Positions 30,759 to 39,011 are shown, counted from the first letter of the stretch. The stretch: 64,000 bases of DNA from a virus (IMGVR_UViG_3300025889_000002:16573-80572), one strand, 5' to 3'. Notes: a model not told the origin generated them from the letters alone. Numbers and translations: made by a program.

Positions 30759-30980
30759 ATGGAAAAGAGACCAGTGCCGGCCCCCGGATACACAAAGATA
30801 AGCGGGCATCGATCACCTCCGAAAAGCATGGGCACAAACCTGTACGTGCAAATACGCGCTGGCCACTGCGACCCTACGCCATGGCCTGTAGCAACCACGC
30901 GGTGGAAATGGCAGAGAGATGAAGCAGGCAACGTGATCGAACACGCGGGCGATGTGGTCGCGATTCGCCGGGCGGAATAA
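30759..30980 (+). CDS. 73-aa protein
   Basis: AAAGGAG ribosome site and ATG 30759. Product (MEKRPVPAPGYTKISGHRSP, WPVATTRWKWQRDEAG, HAGDVVAIRRAE) is beta-rich with many Pro and Trp. A long structured leader precedes it. Function unknown. Confidence 0.6.
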   Translation: MEKRPVPAPGYTKISGHRSPPKSMGTNLYVQIRAGHCDPTPWPVATTRWKWQRDEAGNVIEHAGDVVAIRRAE

Positions 30981-30983
30981 TTG

Positions 30984-31016
30984 TCCGCTTGACATAGGTG
31001 GAAATCCGCTTATTGT
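30984..31016 (+). promoter_or_regulatory. Promoter/operator element 2
   Basis: TTGACA (30989-30994), 16-nt spacer, TATTGT (31011-31016), the best -35 of the family. TCCGC before the -35, GTGGA after it and TCCGC again just before the -10 repeat the pattern of element 1. It precedes the DUF7448-like gene at 31038. Confidence 0.65.
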
Positions 31017-31037
31017 GGCGGACAAGGAGAAAAAAAT

Positions 31038-31439
31038 ATGTCTTGGAATCTTTGGGATAAGGAAGCTGAGATTTCCACCATGCTCGGATGCGTGTTCGAT
31101 AAAATCGAAGGTGCGGAAGATGGCTCGGATGAAATCAAGTTCTACGAAAATGGCGTAGAGCGCTTCCGTATGTATCACACACAGGATTGCTGCGAGCATG
31201 TCAGGCTTGAGGATACCGCTGGCGACATAGCGGATCTGATTGGCTCACCTATCCTCGAGGCGGAATGTGTCACAAACAGCGAAGACGATCCGCCTGAATA
31301 TGCCGATAGCTGGACGTGGACGTTCTACAAGCTTGGCACCATCAAGGGCCATGTGACCTTGCGCTGGCTAGGTGAGAGTAACGGATACTACAGCGAAAGC
31401 GTAGATCTTGCGGACATGCAGAAGATCGGCAATGCCTGA
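31038..31439 (+). CDS. DUF7448-like protein
   Basis: A 133-residue protein with MYHTQDCCEHVRLEDTAGD, IGSPILEAE and TWTFYKLGTIKGHVTLRW, then ESNGYYSESVDL, the pattern of a phage family (DUF7448 as I recall it). Two adjacent Cys plus His may bind metal. GACAAGGAG ribosome site. Function unknown. Confidence 0.7.
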   Translation: MSWNLWDKEAEISTMLGCVFDKIEGAEDGSDEIKFYENGVERFRMYHTQDCCEHVRLEDTAGDIADLIGSPILEAECVTNSEDDPPEYADSWTWTFYKLGTIKGHVTLRWLGESNGYYSESVDLADMQKIGNA

Positions 31440-31596
31440 TTGGCGCGACACATTGACCGAAGATGAGGCGCAAAGGCTGGAAGAGATACCAGCCGAACGG
31501 TATGCGCTTTCGGCGGAATATCGCAGGATATTTGATCGGGCTCGCAAGCGGGCAGATCGCGGCAGAGTACGCAAGCACAGGGCGGAGAAGCAGTGA
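31432..31596 (+). CDS. Small basic protein, MxDWRExLTxEEA family, member 2
   Basis: A 54-residue paralogue of 30117-30269 (MPDWRDTLTEDEAQRLEEI, EYRRIFDRARKRAD). Its end, GRVRKHRAEKQ, is encoded by a 39-bp segment repeated exactly at the end of 32460-32675. Overlaps its neighbours on both sides. Confidence 0.6.
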   Translation: MPDWRDTLTEDEAQRLEEIPAERYALSAEYRRIFDRARKRADRGRVRKHRAEKQ

Positions 31597-31598
31597 TG
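31560..31598 (+). repeat. 39-bp direct repeat, first copy
   Basis: Identical to 32639-32677. It encodes the C-terminal GRVRKHRAEKQ tail plus stop and the overlapping start of the next gene. Confidence 0.85.
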
Positions 31599-31775
31599 GA
31601 TGATGAAAAACTATGGACCCTGCGCGGTATATGGTCGCAGATGACCGCCGCTGAGCAAGACGTTGTTTTCATGCTCGCAGACCGCAAGTTCACTAAGTCT
31701 CGCAAGCGCGACCTGATTGCGCGCCTTGAACATCTGATTGAGCAAATCGAATACGTGCAGGAGGGTGGGACATGA
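31596..31775 (+). CDS. 59-aa helical protein
   Basis: Start overlaps preceding stop (TGATG). Product MDDEKLWTLRGIWSQMTAAE with a basic middle (RKFTKSRKRDLIARLEHL). Function unknown. Confidence 0.55.
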   Translation: MDDEKLWTLRGIWSQMTAAEQDVVFMLADRKFTKSRKRDLIARLEHLIEQIEYVQEGGT

Positions 31776-31933
31776 GCCTCTACAGCGAACTTTCGTGGGC
31801 CGGCCCTAACTTCTACGGCCAGACGTTCACAGCCCACCACTTCTACCACTGCGCAGCCCGTGACGAGCATATGCGCCTTGAACGCGCCAGAAGGATGGCG
31901 AGAGCGGCAGTCAGGAGTGTTAGGCATGGGTGA
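31772..31933 (+). CDS. 53-aa His/Arg-rich protein
   Basis: ATGA overlap with the gene before. Product has aromatic/His-rich start (FTAHHFYHCAARDEH) and an Arg-rich helical end (RARRMARAAVRSVRHG). Function unknown. Confidence 0.5.
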   Translation: MSLYSELSWAGPNFYGQTFTAHHFYHCAARDEHMRLERARRMARAAVRSVRHG

Positions 31934-31973
31934 GCAATTCAAGCGCGTCGAATAATTTTCGGGATGGTGCATT

Positions 31974-32007
31974 TTCCTCTTTACAAGGCGGAACAATGGC
32001 CCTAGAA
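31974..32007 (+). promoter_or_regulatory. Promoter/operator element 3
   Basis: TTTACA (31980-31985), 16-nt spacer, CTAGAA (32002-32007; weak -10). TCCTC precedes and GCGGA follows the -35, matching elements 1 and 2. A GGGGC-ACT-GCCCC hairpin lies in the leader before the gene at 32057. Confidence 0.5.
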
Positions 32008-32056
32008 CGGACTTAACGAAACGGGGCACTGCCCCACCAGACAAGGGAAATTGAAA

Positions 32057-32248
32057 ATGACTTACGGATGGACCACTACGAAGAACGAAGCAGGCTTCAC
32101 TTGGGCCGTTACCGCAACCGAATGGAGTGAAGAACTCGGTCGCGGTGTTAGCAAAGTTCTCAAGTCTGGCACAGTCGCAACCCGTGCCAAGGCAGCAGGC
32201 GCCGCAAAGCGTTGGGTTCTCTTTTTTCGTCGCGGGGGCTCGATCTGA
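32057..32248 (+). CDS. 63-aa protein behind promoter element 3
   Basis: ATG 32057 after an AAGGGA site. Product MTYGWTTTKNEAGFTWAVTA, beta-rich then helical and basic (TRAKAAGAAKRWVLFFRR), resembling small phage DNA-binding-like domains but not assignable. TGATG overlap to next gene. Confidence 0.55.
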   Translation: MTYGWTTTKNEAGFTWAVTATEWSEELGRGVSKVLKSGTVATRAKAAGAAKRWVLFFRRGGSI

Positions 32249-32463
32249 TGGCCACCTACAAGAACCCTTGGCACAAAGATGGGCGCCCAGAGTATGGGCC
32301 GCTTGATTATGTGACAGACGTAGAGCCCAAAGAATACCGCGGGTATTTGATATATAATCGCAATCCAGTCGTCTGGGATGTGGTAAAAGACGGCGTGTGC
32401 GTAACGCAACTTGCAGGTTCTCGTGGCGCTCGTGACGCAATCGACAGGATTTTAAGGAAATGA
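32248..32463 (+). CDS. 71-aa protein
   Basis: Beta-rich protein (YRGYLIYNRNPVVWDVVKDG) ending in a helix (GARDAIDRILRK), a plan like small phage inhibitor-type or AP2-like folds. Overlaps next gene by ATGA. Function unknown. Confidence 0.55.
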   Translation: MATYKNPWHKDGRPEYGPLDYVTDVEPKEYRGYLIYNRNPVVWDVVKDGVCVTQLAGSRGARDAIDRILRK

Positions 32464-32675
32464 CTCCCACAGAGTTCAAAGCAATCCGAAACGGTGCAGG
32501 GTATTCTCAAAATGCCCTCGCTGACCTCCTGCGCATATCTGATGGCAGAACCGTGCGCAGATGGGAGGATGGGTCCAGACCCGTCACAGGGCCTATTTCG
32601 ATCCTCATGGAGGGCTTGAGGGATGGCTGGTTCCATGACGGCAGAGTACGCAAGCACAGGGCGGAGAAGCAGTGA
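32460..32675 (+). CDS. HTH (XRE-like) DNA-binding protein
   Basis: A 71-residue protein: FKAIRNGAGYSQNALADLLR, SDGRTVRRWEDGSRPVTGPI is a helix-turn-helix of the XRE/YdaS kind seen in small phage regulators. The C-terminal RVRKHRAEKQ tail is added by the 39-bp repeat. It may bind the nearby promoter elements; this is a guess. Confidence 0.7.
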   Translation: MTPTEFKAIRNGAGYSQNALADLLRISDGRTVRRWEDGSRPVTGPISILMEGLRDGWFHDGRVRKHRAEKQ

Positions 32676-32677
32676 TG
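32639..32677 (+). repeat. 39-bp direct repeat, second copy
   Basis: Exact copy of 31560-31598, again at a gene end and next start. Only a few bases outside it match, so this is a discrete duplicated patch. Confidence 0.85.
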
Positions 32678-32860
32678 AGCAAGTCACCATTAGAGCACCT
32701 TCTTTCAGAGTTTACCGAATGGCCCGACAGCGAGCTTGTCCAGCTTTGTCTCGCACCGCCTCCCGGAGAGCACAAGGGCGGACCCGTTGTAGCTGCAACA
32801 CTTGGCCAACTTCGCAGGAGCGTCTTGAAGGAGCAGCCCAGCATTGGAACTCACCCATGA
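32675..32860 (+). CDS. 61-aa protein
   Basis: Starts by TGATG overlap within the repeat. Product MSKSPLEHLLSEFTEWPDSE, Pro-rich centre (LAPPPGEHKGGPV). Function unknown. Confidence 0.5.
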   Translation: MSKSPLEHLLSEFTEWPDSELVQLCLAPPPGEHKGGPVVAATLGQLRRSVLKEQPSIGTHP

Positions 32861-33150
32861 CTAAAACAATCGACCAAGAGGTGATCCAGGCGGATCGTGA
32901 GTTGGTTGATTGCATCATGTGCGATGATCCAGCCGCGCCTGACTTTGAGTACGCATACCGCGAGGTTGCAGCCCACCGCATGACAGAGCGCGCGGCAATC
33001 GTGGCGTGGTTGATAAGGCAGGCGGTCTATTACACCGAGATAGACGAAGGTTATCACGCTAACGCCGTTTCAGATGCCGCAGACGCTATCGAACGCGGCG
33101 GCCACATGGAGACAATCAAGCGCGTTCGAGCAGAAGGGGCGCAGGGATGA
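32857..33150 (+). CDS. IDEGxHANA-family protein
   Basis: A 97-residue acidic protein. AVYYTEIDEGYHANAVSDAADA matches the leftward gene 17162-17395. Ends IKRVRAEGAQG, a tail similar to that of 33520-34014. ATGA overlap before and after. Function unknown. Confidence 0.55.
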   Translation: MTKTIDQEVIQADRELVDCIMCDDPAAPDFEYAYREVAAHRMTERAAIVAWLIRQAVYYTEIDEGYHANAVSDAADAIERGGHMETIKRVRAEGAQG

Positions 33151-33517
33151 GTGGCCTAATCTTGGGGAGTGGTATTGGAACGCGCGTCGTGGTTCGCGCG
33201 TCATAGGCTACAAACCCAAAGCCACCACCGAAGCAAAGCCCGACGACACCCGCCTCATGGCAATCATCGAACGCATAGCCTCTAACGGCGTAGCATCCAT
33301 AACCGATGTCAGGGAGTGTGAGGCAATCGTGGCAGAGCGGAGGCCGGTTGATCCGTTGGTTGAGAGCGTAGCGGAACTGGTTCACGATGCCATGATGTGG
33401 GGCGTTGGATGCGGCGGGGAGCCTAGTAATTGGGCAGGCAAGAAAAGTCTCGGTGAGGAAATGGCGCGCGAATACGCCAAGGAAATTATCAAGAAACTCA
33501 AGATCGTAGAGGCATAA
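33147..33517 (+). pseudogene. Small gene with likely frameshift at codon 3
   Basis: ATG 33147 makes the usual ATGA overlap, but its frame stops after 19 residues. One frame over, WPNLGEWYWNARRGSRVIGY runs on to a stop at 33517 (about 120 residues) with no start codon of its own near. Adding one T after the second codon would give MSWPNLGEWYW and a complete gene. So a single-base deletion, or a sequencing error, is likely. The product's C-terminal half is helical; function unknown. Confidence 0.5.
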
Positions 33518-33519
33518 CA

Positions 33520-34014
33520 ATGACCGAGATAGACTGGAACGCACCGCTTGAGGCCGTGCATGATGATGGCAGGGTTGTTAGTGTAACTAAAAGTCGCGGT
33601 TGGGAGTGTGCCGATGCCGATGGTGAGTATCGTTTAGACGGAATCCCTGAAAGCATGTATGCTCCGTATTTCAGCAGTACCGGGCGCGGTGACGATCCTT
33701 CGTGGCAAATCCGCAACCGCACCACAAAGCCCGCCAATGCGCCTTCGCCGGAGTTCATGCAGTCGGTAAAGGCATTGGCCAAAGGTGCGCTAATGCAGTG
33801 GTCGAGCGGAGTGTATCACGATCACGCAAAAGCCATCCTCGCAGAACTAGAGCCTAAGCCCGATGCTTTGGATGAAGAGTTCGATAAGTGGATTGAAGGC
33901 TACTGCGGCAAGTTCGATCCAGAAGAAACAAACATACGCTTTACGGCAAACGAAATGCGTAAAGCATTCAAGGGCGGTTCCGCAATCAAGCGCGTTAGAG
34001 CGGAGAAGGGGTGA
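33520..34014 (+). CDS. 164-aa accessory protein
   Basis: Beta-rich first third (VHDDGRVVSVTKSRGWECAD), helical middle and an acidic third with FDKWIEGYCGKFDPEE. Ends AIKRVRAEKG, the recurring basic tail of this region. TGATG overlap to next gene. Function unknown. Confidence 0.6.
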   Translation: MTEIDWNAPLEAVHDDGRVVSVTKSRGWECADADGEYRLDGIPESMYAPYFSSTGRGDDPSWQIRNRTTKPANAPSPEFMQSVKALAKGALMQWSSGVYHDHAKAILAELEPKPDALDEEFDKWIEGYCGKFDPEETNIRFTANEMRKAFKGGSAIKRVRAEKG

Positions 34015-34217
34015 TGGGTGACTATGAAGCCGTACCGTGCCAGAGACCTGCGGGCCTTAGCGATAGCGATGTTATCATAACCCACGAATACACGCGAGGA
34101 TGGGGAAGCTGTTGCTACAAGCGCAAGGTGGCCGACATTGATTGGTCTTTGGTGTTTGGCATTCATCGCGCACCCATAACCCAAACCCCACTTGCCCACA
34201 AAGGCAATACAGGCTAG
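34014..34217 (+). CDS. 67-aa protein before terminase
   Basis: Last of the tiny early genes. Product MGDYEAVPCQRPAGLSDSDV with a CC pair (GWGSCCYKRK). The promoter-like sequence for the terminase genes overlaps its end. Function unknown. Confidence 0.5.
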   Translation: MGDYEAVPCQRPAGLSDSDVIITHEYTRGWGSCCYKRKVADIDWSLVFGIHRAPITQTPLAHKGNTG

Positions 34218-34220
34218 ATA
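34192..34220 (+). promoter_or_regulatory. Possible late promoter upstream of terminase
   Basis: TTGCCC (34192-34197), 17-nt spacer, TAGATA (34215-34220). Both boxes are partial matches to sigma70 consensus. It lies where early tiny genes end and packaging genes begin. Confidence 0.4.
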
Positions 34221-34279
34221 GGGCAGTATGGCTTCGACCCCTAAAATCCTGCACATGATTTTTTTCAAAGGAAATCAAG

Positions 34280-34585
34280 ATGGCGCACGGGGGTAAGCGT
34301 CCCGGTGCCGGTAGGCCTAAAGGGGCTAAGGACAAGCTGACACGCGAAGCGGGTGCTAGCCTTGCTGAGATAGCGCGGGAACACACGGAATCCGCCATAG
34401 AGACACTTGTGCAGATTGCGGTTTCTGGTGAGAGCGAGGCTGCTAGGGTGAGTGCAGCAAACGCGCTGCTTGATCGTGGTTACGGTAGGGCTCCACAGTC
34501 AATCGAACACACGGGCGAGGTCGCATTCAGCAAAGCCACTGAACTGTCAGACGACGAACTGGCAAAGCTGGCAACCGGGCGGTGA
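34280..34585 (+). CDS. terS: Terminase small subunit
   Basis: A 101-residue protein with a basic GKRPGAGRPKGAKDK start typical of small terminases of this type, a helical middle (AREHTESAIETLVQIAVSGE, AARVSAANALLDRGYG) and an acidic end. AAAGGAAA ribosome site. It would recognise the packaging start and load the large subunit, whose GTG start overlaps its stop. Confidence 0.82.
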   Translation: MAHGGKRPGAGRPKGAKDKLTREAGASLAEIAREHTESAIETLVQIAVSGESEAARVSAANALLDRGYGRAPQSIEHTGEVAFSKATELSDDELAKLATGR

Positions 34586-36132
34586 CGATAACTCAGCAGG
34601 AGGCTGCAACGGAACTCCTGCGCCGCCGCCGCGCCAGATCCAGCCTTGTTGATTATGCCCGCTATATCGATGTTCCCGGCGCACCTGTCACTGAAGACGA
34701 TCCCGACTGCGAGACATTCAAACCGGTCGAAACTGTTCTAGCCGAGCATCACGAAATCATCCTGAACGCCACACAGCGGTGCATAGAGCGCCACCGTGGG
34801 CGAACGATGCTGTTCCTGCCCCCTGGTAGTGCGAAGTCGACATACGCAACGGTCGTGTCATCAACATGGGCGCTGGGTAGGCAAGAGGGGTACAAGGTTA
34901 TCAATGTCAGCTATGCCAGCGACATAGCTAAGAAGTTTGGCCGCCGAATGAGGGCGATAACCAAGCAGAAGAAGTTCGAAAATCTATTCTCCACCAGTTT
35001 ATCGAAAGAGAGTAGCGCCGCTGATGAGTGGGCCTTGTTGAATGAATCTGAATTCATGGCTGGCGGCATTCTTTCTGGCATAACCGGGAACCGTGCAGAT
35101 TTCGTATGTATTGACGATCCCATTCGCGGGCGACGTGACGCGGATTCGGAAACAATTCGGAAGAACACCCGCGATGCATACGATGATGATGTTCTAACCC
35201 GCTTGAAGCCCGGTGGGAGCGTGATGATTACGCAAACGCGCTGGCATGAAATGGACCTTGCTGGCTCTATCCTGCCTGAAGGATGGAATGGCGAAAGCGG
35301 CATGATTGAGTGCCGTGATGGCGAGACGTGGGAAGTTATCTGCATTCCTGCCAAGGCTGAGCGTCACGACGACATGCTTGGGCGTTTGCCGGGTGAGTAT
35401 ATCTGGCCAGAATGGTTCGGTCCTGAGCATTGGGCTCCGTTCGAGCGGATGCCCCGTACATGGAATGCCCTCTACCAACAGCGACCAGCCCCCGACACAG
35501 GCGACTACTTCAAGCGCGAATGGATTATCGAGGAAGATGCTGTTCCACCTCTCCAGACCATGCAGATATTCGGTGCATCCGATTATGCCGTGACCGCAAA
35601 CGGCGGCGATTACACGGTGCATGTCGTCATGGGGATAGATCACACGGGCCGCTTGTGGCTGCTTGACCTATGGCGGCAACAGGCATCGTCCGATGTATGG
35701 GTGGATAGCCTGTGTGCGTTGGTGAAGCAGTGGAAGCCGATAGGATGGGCAGAGGAAACCGGGCAGATCAAGTCGGGCGTTGGCCCGTTCCTGGTGAAGC
35801 GGATGCTTGAGACTGAGGCTTACGTGGCCCGCGAGCAGTTCCCGACACGCGGCGACAAAGCGGTGCGAGCCCAGTCCATTCGTGGGCGCATGGCAATGCA
35901 GGGGCTGCACGTTCCCCGTGGTGCGCCATGGTTGCCAACACTCATTTCCGAGATGATGTCTTTCCCCGTCGGCAGTCACGACGATCAGGTCGATGCGCTG
36001 GGTTTGGCAGGACAGTTGATTGCGAAGATGGATTTCGGTAAGACACCTGAAGACGAGAAACCTAAACCGGGGGCACCGCCGCGCGTCGTGGCGGATGGTG
36101 TTATCGCCCCGCCATTGAGGATGAGGCGGTAA
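34582..36132 (+). CDS. terL: Terminase large subunit
   Basis: A 516-residue ATPase-nuclease. Walker A-like LPPGSAKST (residues 79-87), Walker B FVCIDDP (174-180), coupling motif ITQTRWHEMD (217-225), then the RNaseH-like nuclease with Asp334 in GASDYA, and SHDDQVDALG near the C-terminus. It cuts concatemers and pumps DNA through the portal. Start is GTG in GTGA overlap with terS. The only terminase in the window, upstream of copy B heads. Confidence 0.93.
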   Translation: MTITQQEAATELLRRRRARSSLVDYARYIDVPGAPVTEDDPDCETFKPVETVLAEHHEIILNATQRCIERHRGRTMLFLPPGSAKSTYATVVSSTWALGRQEGYKVINVSYASDIAKKFGRRMRAITKQKKFENLFSTSLSKESSAADEWALLNESEFMAGGILSGITGNRADFVCIDDPIRGRRDADSETIRKNTRDAYDDDVLTRLKPGGSVMITQTRWHEMDLAGSILPEGWNGESGMIECRDGETWEVICIPAKAERHDDMLGRLPGEYIWPEWFGPEHWAPFERMPRTWNALYQQRPAPDTGDYFKREWIIEEDAVPPLQTMQIFGASDYAVTANGGDYTVHVVMGIDHTGRLWLLDLWRQQASSDVWVDSLCALVKQWKPIGWAEETGQIKSGVGPFLVKRMLETEAYVAREQFPTRGDKAVRAQSIRGRMAMQGLHVPRGAPWLPTLISEMMSFPVGSHDDQVDALGLAGQLIAKMDFGKTPEDEKPKPGAPPRVVADGVIAPPLRMRR

Positions 36133-36141
36133 GGCATAGTG

Positions 36142-38454
36142 ATGGACAGCACCCAAGACTTCACCGGCACGCCTGAGCAGACGCGCGAGAAAGCCTCCGC
36201 GCCTATCCTGCAGGCCCTCAAGCGCTCGCAGGACGCGTTCAAGGAATGGGACGCCACCTGCCACGGTATCGATGACATCTACTCGCGCCACGGATCGTCC
36301 TATGAAACCCTGATGACCGATTATGGCGGATCCAGCTGGAAAGATGCACAGATGGACCTGTTCTGGTCATCGTCGGAAGTGCTGAAACCTGCAGTGTATG
36401 CGCGCCCGCCTGTTCCTGCGATTGCGCCGATCTTCAAGGATGGTGGCCGTCTGAAGTCAACCACGGCTGAATTGCTTGAGCGTGCGGCGGTATCGACCTT
36501 CAAGAAGACTGGCATTGACGATGTGATGCAGTCGGTGCGCGATGACCTGCTGTTCTCCGGCCGCGGTGTCATGTGGCTGCGGTATGAGAGCGACGATGGA
36601 AAGCGCGTCTGTGTAGAACACCTCGATCGCGATGACTTCCTGCATGACGTGGCCCGCAAGTGGTCTGCCGTCGGCTGGGTGGCTGGCGGTTTCTGGATGT
36701 CTCGTGAAGAGATCAAGGAGCGGTTCAAGGGTCTGACTGAAGACCAGATGGACACCATCAAGTTCCTTGAGCGCCGCGACGTGGACAACCGCGACGAAAA
36801 GGCAATGACTGCCAAGGCGCGTGTGTGGGAGGTCTGGCACAAGGCCAACAACCGCGTTTACTGGGTTACTGAGGGTCTGGATGTCTATCTGGACGATGGT
36901 GAGCCCCACCTGAAGCTTGATGAGTTCTTCCCCTGCCCACGGCCAGCCTATGGCACGCTGCAGCGGCGTAGCCTTATTCCTGTGCCCGACTTCGAACGCT
37001 ATTCAGGCATGTTCGCCAAGATCAACACGCTGACGGCGCGCATTTACCTGCTGCTTGATCAGGTCAAGATGAAGGGCCTTATCCCTGCAGGAGGGGACAT
37101 TGCAGACGCCATCCACCAGGTTATGCGCTCGGATGACGACAGCATCGTTATCGGTGTTCCTGGCGCTGCCATGATGGAGGGCGCCGCAGTAGTGCAATGG
37201 TTGCCACTCGACCAGATCGCCGCCGCCATTACGGGCCTGATCGAAGCCCGCCGCCAGCTGATCGAAGACTTCTACCAGCTTTCCGGAATATCGGACATCA
37301 TGCGCGGTGCGACACAGGCGGAAGAAACGCTTGGCGCCCAGCAGTTGAAGGCGCAGTTCGGTTCTGTGCGTGTGCGCCAAAAGATCGACGAGATGCAGCG
37401 GATTGCGGCTGAAGCGGTCAAGATCGCATCGGAGATACTGGCCGAAAAGTTCGACGGTGACACGCTGCTTGCCATGTCGCAGATGGAATTGCCGACACGC
37501 AAGGACATCGAAAAGCGGCTTAAGGAGATTGAAAGCGCCGCCGAAAAGGAAATGAAGGCGCTGGCTGACAAGGCCATGGAAGGCGGGCAGGACATGGATC
37601 CTGCACAGGCCCAGCAGATGCTTCAACAGGCGCAACAGGAGATTGTCTCCCGCTATGCGCCGATGTTCGAAGAAGCCGAGAACCTTGTGCCGATCGATGA
37701 CGTGGTGGACCTGCTGCGCGATGACCGGGCGCGCTCGTTTGCCTTCGAGATCGAGACCGATTCCACTATCATGGTGGATGAGATTGCCGAGAAACAGGCC
37801 CGCAACGAGTTCATGGGGGCGTTCAACAGCGCCACGCAGGGGCTTATGGGGCTGGCTGGCATGGGTGAGCCCGGGGCCAAGCTTGCGGGTGAGTTGATGA
37901 AGTTCGTGCTGGCGCCCTATCGCGTCGGCCGGCAGATGGACACGGCGATTGACGACTTCGTGAAGCAGGCGCCTGCGATGATGGCAGGACAGGGTGAAGG
38001 TGAAGATCAGCAGGGCGTTGCGGCACTGGCTGAAGCCGAGATGGAAAAGGCCAAGGCTCAGATGGCCAAGGTCGAGGCCGATAGCGCGCTCAAGCAGGCT
38101 GAAAACCAACGCAAGTTCGCTGAATTGCAGGTAAAGGCGCAGAAGGATCAGGCGGACGCTCAGGCCAAGATGGTCAAACTGCAGCAGGATGCGGATGCAA
38201 TGGGAATCAAGGCGCAGGAAGCGTTGGCCAATGTCGATCTGCTGCGGGCACAGACCATGAAGGCCATGTCCGAGGCTGGAATAGCTATCGACACCGCGCA
38301 GCTTGACGAGTTCCGTTCGCTGTCGGACATTGAGATCAAGCGCAGCCAGGAACAGCGCGCCATCGCCAATGACGCAAGGCAGGCTGCACGGGCCGATCGC
38401 CAAGAGGTGCGGGAGGTTATGGAGCCGCCCGAAACCGAGATGGAGGACGATTGA
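36142..38454 (+). CDS. Portal protein
   Basis: A 770-residue protein (P22-like size). Portal features: DAQMDLFWSSSEVLKPAVYA, the DLLFSGRGVMWLRYE strand, LYSIQ-like helix region 300-330, and SGISDIMRGATQAEETLGAQ, the QxTA/Q-rich wing common to these portals. Residues 590-760 are a long Gln/Lys/Ala coiled coil (barrel helix). ATG 36142; an in-frame GTG lies just before. Forms the dodecameric DNA channel. Confidence 0.85.
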   Translation: MDSTQDFTGTPEQTREKASAPILQALKRSQDAFKEWDATCHGIDDIYSRHGSSYETLMTDYGGSSWKDAQMDLFWSSSEVLKPAVYARPPVPAIAPIFKDGGRLKSTTAELLERAAVSTFKKTGIDDVMQSVRDDLLFSGRGVMWLRYESDDGKRVCVEHLDRDDFLHDVARKWSAVGWVAGGFWMSREEIKERFKGLTEDQMDTIKFLERRDVDNRDEKAMTAKARVWEVWHKANNRVYWVTEGLDVYLDDGEPHLKLDEFFPCPRPAYGTLQRRSLIPVPDFERYSGMFAKINTLTARIYLLLDQVKMKGLIPAGGDIADAIHQVMRSDDDSIVIGVPGAAMMEGAAVVQWLPLDQIAAAITGLIEARRQLIEDFYQLSGISDIMRGATQAEETLGAQQLKAQFGSVRVRQKIDEMQRIAAEAVKIASEILAEKFDGDTLLAMSQMELPTRKDIEKRLKEIESAAEKEMKALADKAMEGGQDMDPAQAQQMLQQAQQEIVSRYAPMFEEAENLVPIDDVVDLLRDDRARSFAFEIETDSTIMVDEIAEKQARNEFMGAFNSATQGLMGLAGMGEPGAKLAGELMKFVLAPYRVGRQMDTAIDDFVKQAPAMMAGQGEGEDQQGVAALAEAEMEKAKAQMAKVEADSALKQAENQRKFAELQVKAQKDQADAQAKMVKLQQDADAMGIKAQEALANVDLLRAQTMKAMSEAGIAIDTAQLDEFRSLSDIEIKRSQEQRAIANDARQAARADRQEVREVMEPPETEMEDD

Positions 38455-38609
38455 TGAACGTCACCATAGTTGAAAGCGGGGGCTATCCCGTTACGCCTGT
38501 AGATGACGGCGCACCTCCTGCCGAAGTGGTCGATGAAGGCGGTTATCCCATTACCATCGTGGAAAGCGGCGGCGTTCCGTTCGTTCTCAATAATTACACA
38601 CCCGCATAA
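38454..38609 (+). CDS. 51-aa protein with repeated VESGGYP units
   Basis: Overlaps portal stop (TGATG). The sequence is three near-repeats of a V-E/D-x-GGYPVT unit (VESGGYPVT, VDEGGYPIT, VESGGVPF), predicted beta. Similar tiny repeats occur in alphaproteobacterial phages in this position as I recall. Possibly a virion decoration; unproven. Confidence 0.55.
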   Translation: MNVTIVESGGYPVTPVDDGAPPAEVVDEGGYPITIVESGGVPFVLNNYTPA

Positions 38610-38621
38610 GGACTGAGTGAC

Positions 38622-38879
38622 ATGGCGAATGCAGAAAGATTGATGGCTCTGGGCGTAACAGGCCCGATGGCTGTGGAAATGGCGGCACAGATCGAAGCGC
38701 AGGAAGGCAATGCCGACCGTCTTCGTGAACTGGGCATGGTCCCTTCGCTTGCCGCGGAACTGGCTGGCCAGATCGACGCTGAAGGCGCGACCGACGCGCC
38801 GAAGCTTGCCGCGCATAGCATGGTGCCCGATGTCGCGGTGGAAACCGTGGCGCAGATCGAGGCTGACAGGGCTGAATAA
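38622..38879 (+). CDS. 85-aa protein of three helical repeats
   Basis: Three tandem units of about 27 residues: RLMALGVTGPMAVEMAAQIEA, RLRELGMVPSLAAELAGQID (shortened) and KLAAHSMVPDVAVETVAQIE. Each looks like a helix-turn-helix hairpin. Between portal and scaffold genes; function unknown. Confidence 0.6.
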   Translation: MANAERLMALGVTGPMAVEMAAQIEAQEGNADRLRELGMVPSLAAELAGQIDAEGATDAPKLAAHSMVPDVAVETVAQIEADRAE

Positions 38880-38983
38880 TGCCGGGGCTTGTCCGTCGTC
38901 TGGTCGATACTGGCATGTCCTATCAGCAGGCCCAGCAGTTCAGCGACCTGTCTGGAAGCGACATTGCGACACCAGTTACATAA
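38879..38983 (+). CDS. 34-aa protein
   Basis: TAATG overlap with the gene before. Product MPGLVRRLVDTGMSYQQAQQ, helical, Gln-rich. Function unknown. Confidence 0.45.
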   Translation: MPGLVRRLVDTGMSYQQAQQFSDLSGSDIATPVT

Positions 38984-39011
38984 CTTGCGACGGAAAATGA
39001 AAGGAACTGAC

